Shown in pieces: positions 5,532 through 6,396 of a DNA stretch of 6,396 nt. The DNA comes from Prolixibacteraceae bacterium. Its GTDB lineage: Bacteria > Bacteroidota > Bacteroidia > Bacteroidales > Prolixibacteraceae. Every line of letters begins with the position of its first letter. The first letter of the stretch is position 1. The position numbers and the translations under genes were made by a program. The stretch is from the NCBI GenBank assembly GCA_016931875.1, contig JAFGDX010000466.1, positions 1-6,396 of the forward strand, in the 5' to 3' direction. A model generated the notes under the pieces. That model saw only the letters and a list, made by a program, of their open reading frames with translations, made no database searches and had not been told where the DNA came from.

Positions 5532-6395
5532 CTACAACTGTAAAACTTTAGCTCCCCTGATTTTCCGGTTTTTAATATCCATGATGGCTTCGTTTGCCTT
5601 TTCAAACGGATAGGTTTGTATATGTGGTTTAAAGGGCATTTCAGCAGCAATACGAATAAACTCTTTTACATCGGTACTGGTTACGTTGGCTACACTTTTT
5701 ATTTCTTTTTCCATCCACAGATGACGCTGGTAATCAAGGTTAAGCAAAACTTGCCGGTCAACCGCTTCTTTCCGGATGGCATTAATAACAAGCCGTCCTC
5801 CCGGTTTTAGAAATTCAAGCGCCGAAATTACCGGTTTCCAAACCGGCGTGGTATCAATCATACCATCTAAAAGTTCAGGTGGTGGTTCCATTGTGTCGCC
5901 AGCCCATTTGGCCCCAAGTTCCAGCGCAAATGCTCTTTCGTTAGGATTTCGGGCAAATACATACACTTTGGTTGCGGGATATTGGTACCTGATGAGTTTT
6001 AGCACCAAATGGGCCGAAGCCCCAAAACCGGTTAAGCCGATTTTGTCGCCGTTTTTCAGGTTACACAAGGCAACAGAGCGGAAGCCGATGGCACCGGCAC
6101 AAAGCAATGGTGCAGCCTCTTCGTTGCTGAAAATTTTAGGAATCGGGTAGGCAAAATTTTCCGGAACCGTCATATATTCCGCATAACCCCCGTTTGCATC
6201 GCGGCCGGTAGCCAGAAAACCGGCACAAAGATTTTCCCTGCCCGAATTGCAATATTCGCATTTACCACAGGCAGAATAAATCCAGGCAACACCCACTCTG
6301 TCTCCTACCTTAATTTCAGTATTTTTGCCTTTTGATTCCTCCACAATTCCCACCACCTGATGACCCGGTACCACAGGAAATTCAGGAGGCGGAGT
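5532..6395 (-). CDS. Zinc-dependent medium-chain alcohol dehydrogenase (5' end outside window)
   Basis: This is a medium-chain dehydrogenase/reductase that interconverts alcohols and aldehydes or ketones with NAD(P), in the cytoplasm. The frame stays open to the right edge and reads TPPPEFPVVPGHQVVG there. GTG at 6374 lies inside the conserved PGH block and is not the start. About 50 N-terminal residues, including the first catalytic zinc Cys, are missing, and 287 residues are visible against a usual ~330-345. Counting from V at 6374 as residue 1, the catalytic zinc ligand H5 lies in PGHQ and C92 in LLCAGAIG. The four structural-zinc cysteines are C36, C39, C42 and C50. The nucleotide-binding loop is GLTGFGASAH (113-122), followed by VFARNPNER (139-147), whose basic residues might favour NADP. 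It is closest to the zinc-binding alcohol dehydrogenase family with a GFGASAH loop (CAD2-like), a tentative assignment. It converges on the deacylase gene and has no evident tie to the sulfatase group. Confidence 0.92.
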   Translation of the reverse strand, partial: TPPPEFPVVPGHQVVGIVEESKGKNTEIKVGDRVGVAWIYSACGKCEYCNSGRENLCAGFLATGRDANGGYAEYMTVPENFAYPIPKIFSNEEAAPLLCAGAIGFRSVALCNLKNGDKIGLTGFGASAHLVLKLIRYQYPATKVYVFARNPNERAFALELGAKWAGDTMEPPPELLDGMIDTTPVWKPVISALEFLKPGGRLVINAIRKEAVDRQVLLNLDYQRHLWMEKEIKSVANVTSTDVKEFIRIAAEMPFKPHIQTYPFEKANEAIMDIKNRKIRGAKVLQL

Positions 6396-6396
6396 A

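Noticed and set aside
5776..6150. Plus-strand frame of 124 codons opposite the alcohol dehydrogenase
   Set aside because: It is antisense to a clearly coding region, and its peptide is Ser/Pro/Ala-rich without recognisable motifs; the same applies to the other overlapping frames in the window.
6372..6374. GTG as the start codon of the alcohol dehydrogenase
   Set aside because: It falls inside the conserved PVVPGH block and the frame remains open with family-like residues to the window edge, so the true start lies outside.
1..6396. CRISPR array, tRNA/rRNA, insertion sequence or defence system
   Set aside because: No regularly spaced direct repeats, cloverleaf or rRNA stretches, transposase-like proteins or recognisable defence domains were seen on either strand.

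Overview
The window looks like a chromosomal piece of a Bacteroidota genome, probably a marine or sediment polysaccharide degrader (a Prolixibacteraceae/Marinilabiliales-like organism is my guess, not proven). The grounds are moderate AT-richness, A/T-rich start regions without Shine-Dalgarno motifs, a lipoprotein with an N-terminal LGAGC lipobox, a Cys-type S1 sulfatase, and a DUF6807 ('PmoA') protein preceded by a tiny two-helix membrane protein.

Layout. Bases 1-58 may hold the last codons of an upstream membrane-protein gene whose stop would overlap the next start (ATGA). On the + strand there follow a 78-residue two-helix membrane protein (55-291), a secreted DUF6807 protein one base later (293-1210), an AlkD-type DNA glycosylase (1280-1993), an alpha/beta-hydrolase-like lipoprotein (2036-2989), a secreted S1 sulfatase resembling heparan N-sulfatases (3063-4649), and, after a 222-base gap, a YbaK-type aminoacyl-tRNA deacylase (4872-5384). 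A zinc-dependent alcohol dehydrogenase runs in on the - strand from the right edge (5532-6395, 5' end missing), converging on the deacylase.

How they fit together. The small membrane protein and the DUF6807 gene are almost certainly co-transcribed. Together with the lipoprotein hydrolase and sulfatase they look like the envelope-facing part of a glycan or carbohydrate-derivative utilisation neighbourhood, although no SusC/SusD pair, glycoside hydrolase or sulfatase-maturing enzyme is in view. The AlkD-like gene, the deacylase and the alcohol dehydrogenase look like housekeeping or stress genes placed nearby rather than pathway members.

The least ordinary non-coding part is the 147-base convergent gap 5385-5531. 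It holds several back-to-back inverted repeats plus a long-range 11-position stem that competes with one of them, so it is either a dispersed palindromic repeat or a structured bidirectional terminator. Two 10-bp perfect palindromes lie five bases apart upstream of the deacylase. I see no clearly new defence or mobile system, no tRNA or rRNA, no CRISPR array and no insertion sequence.
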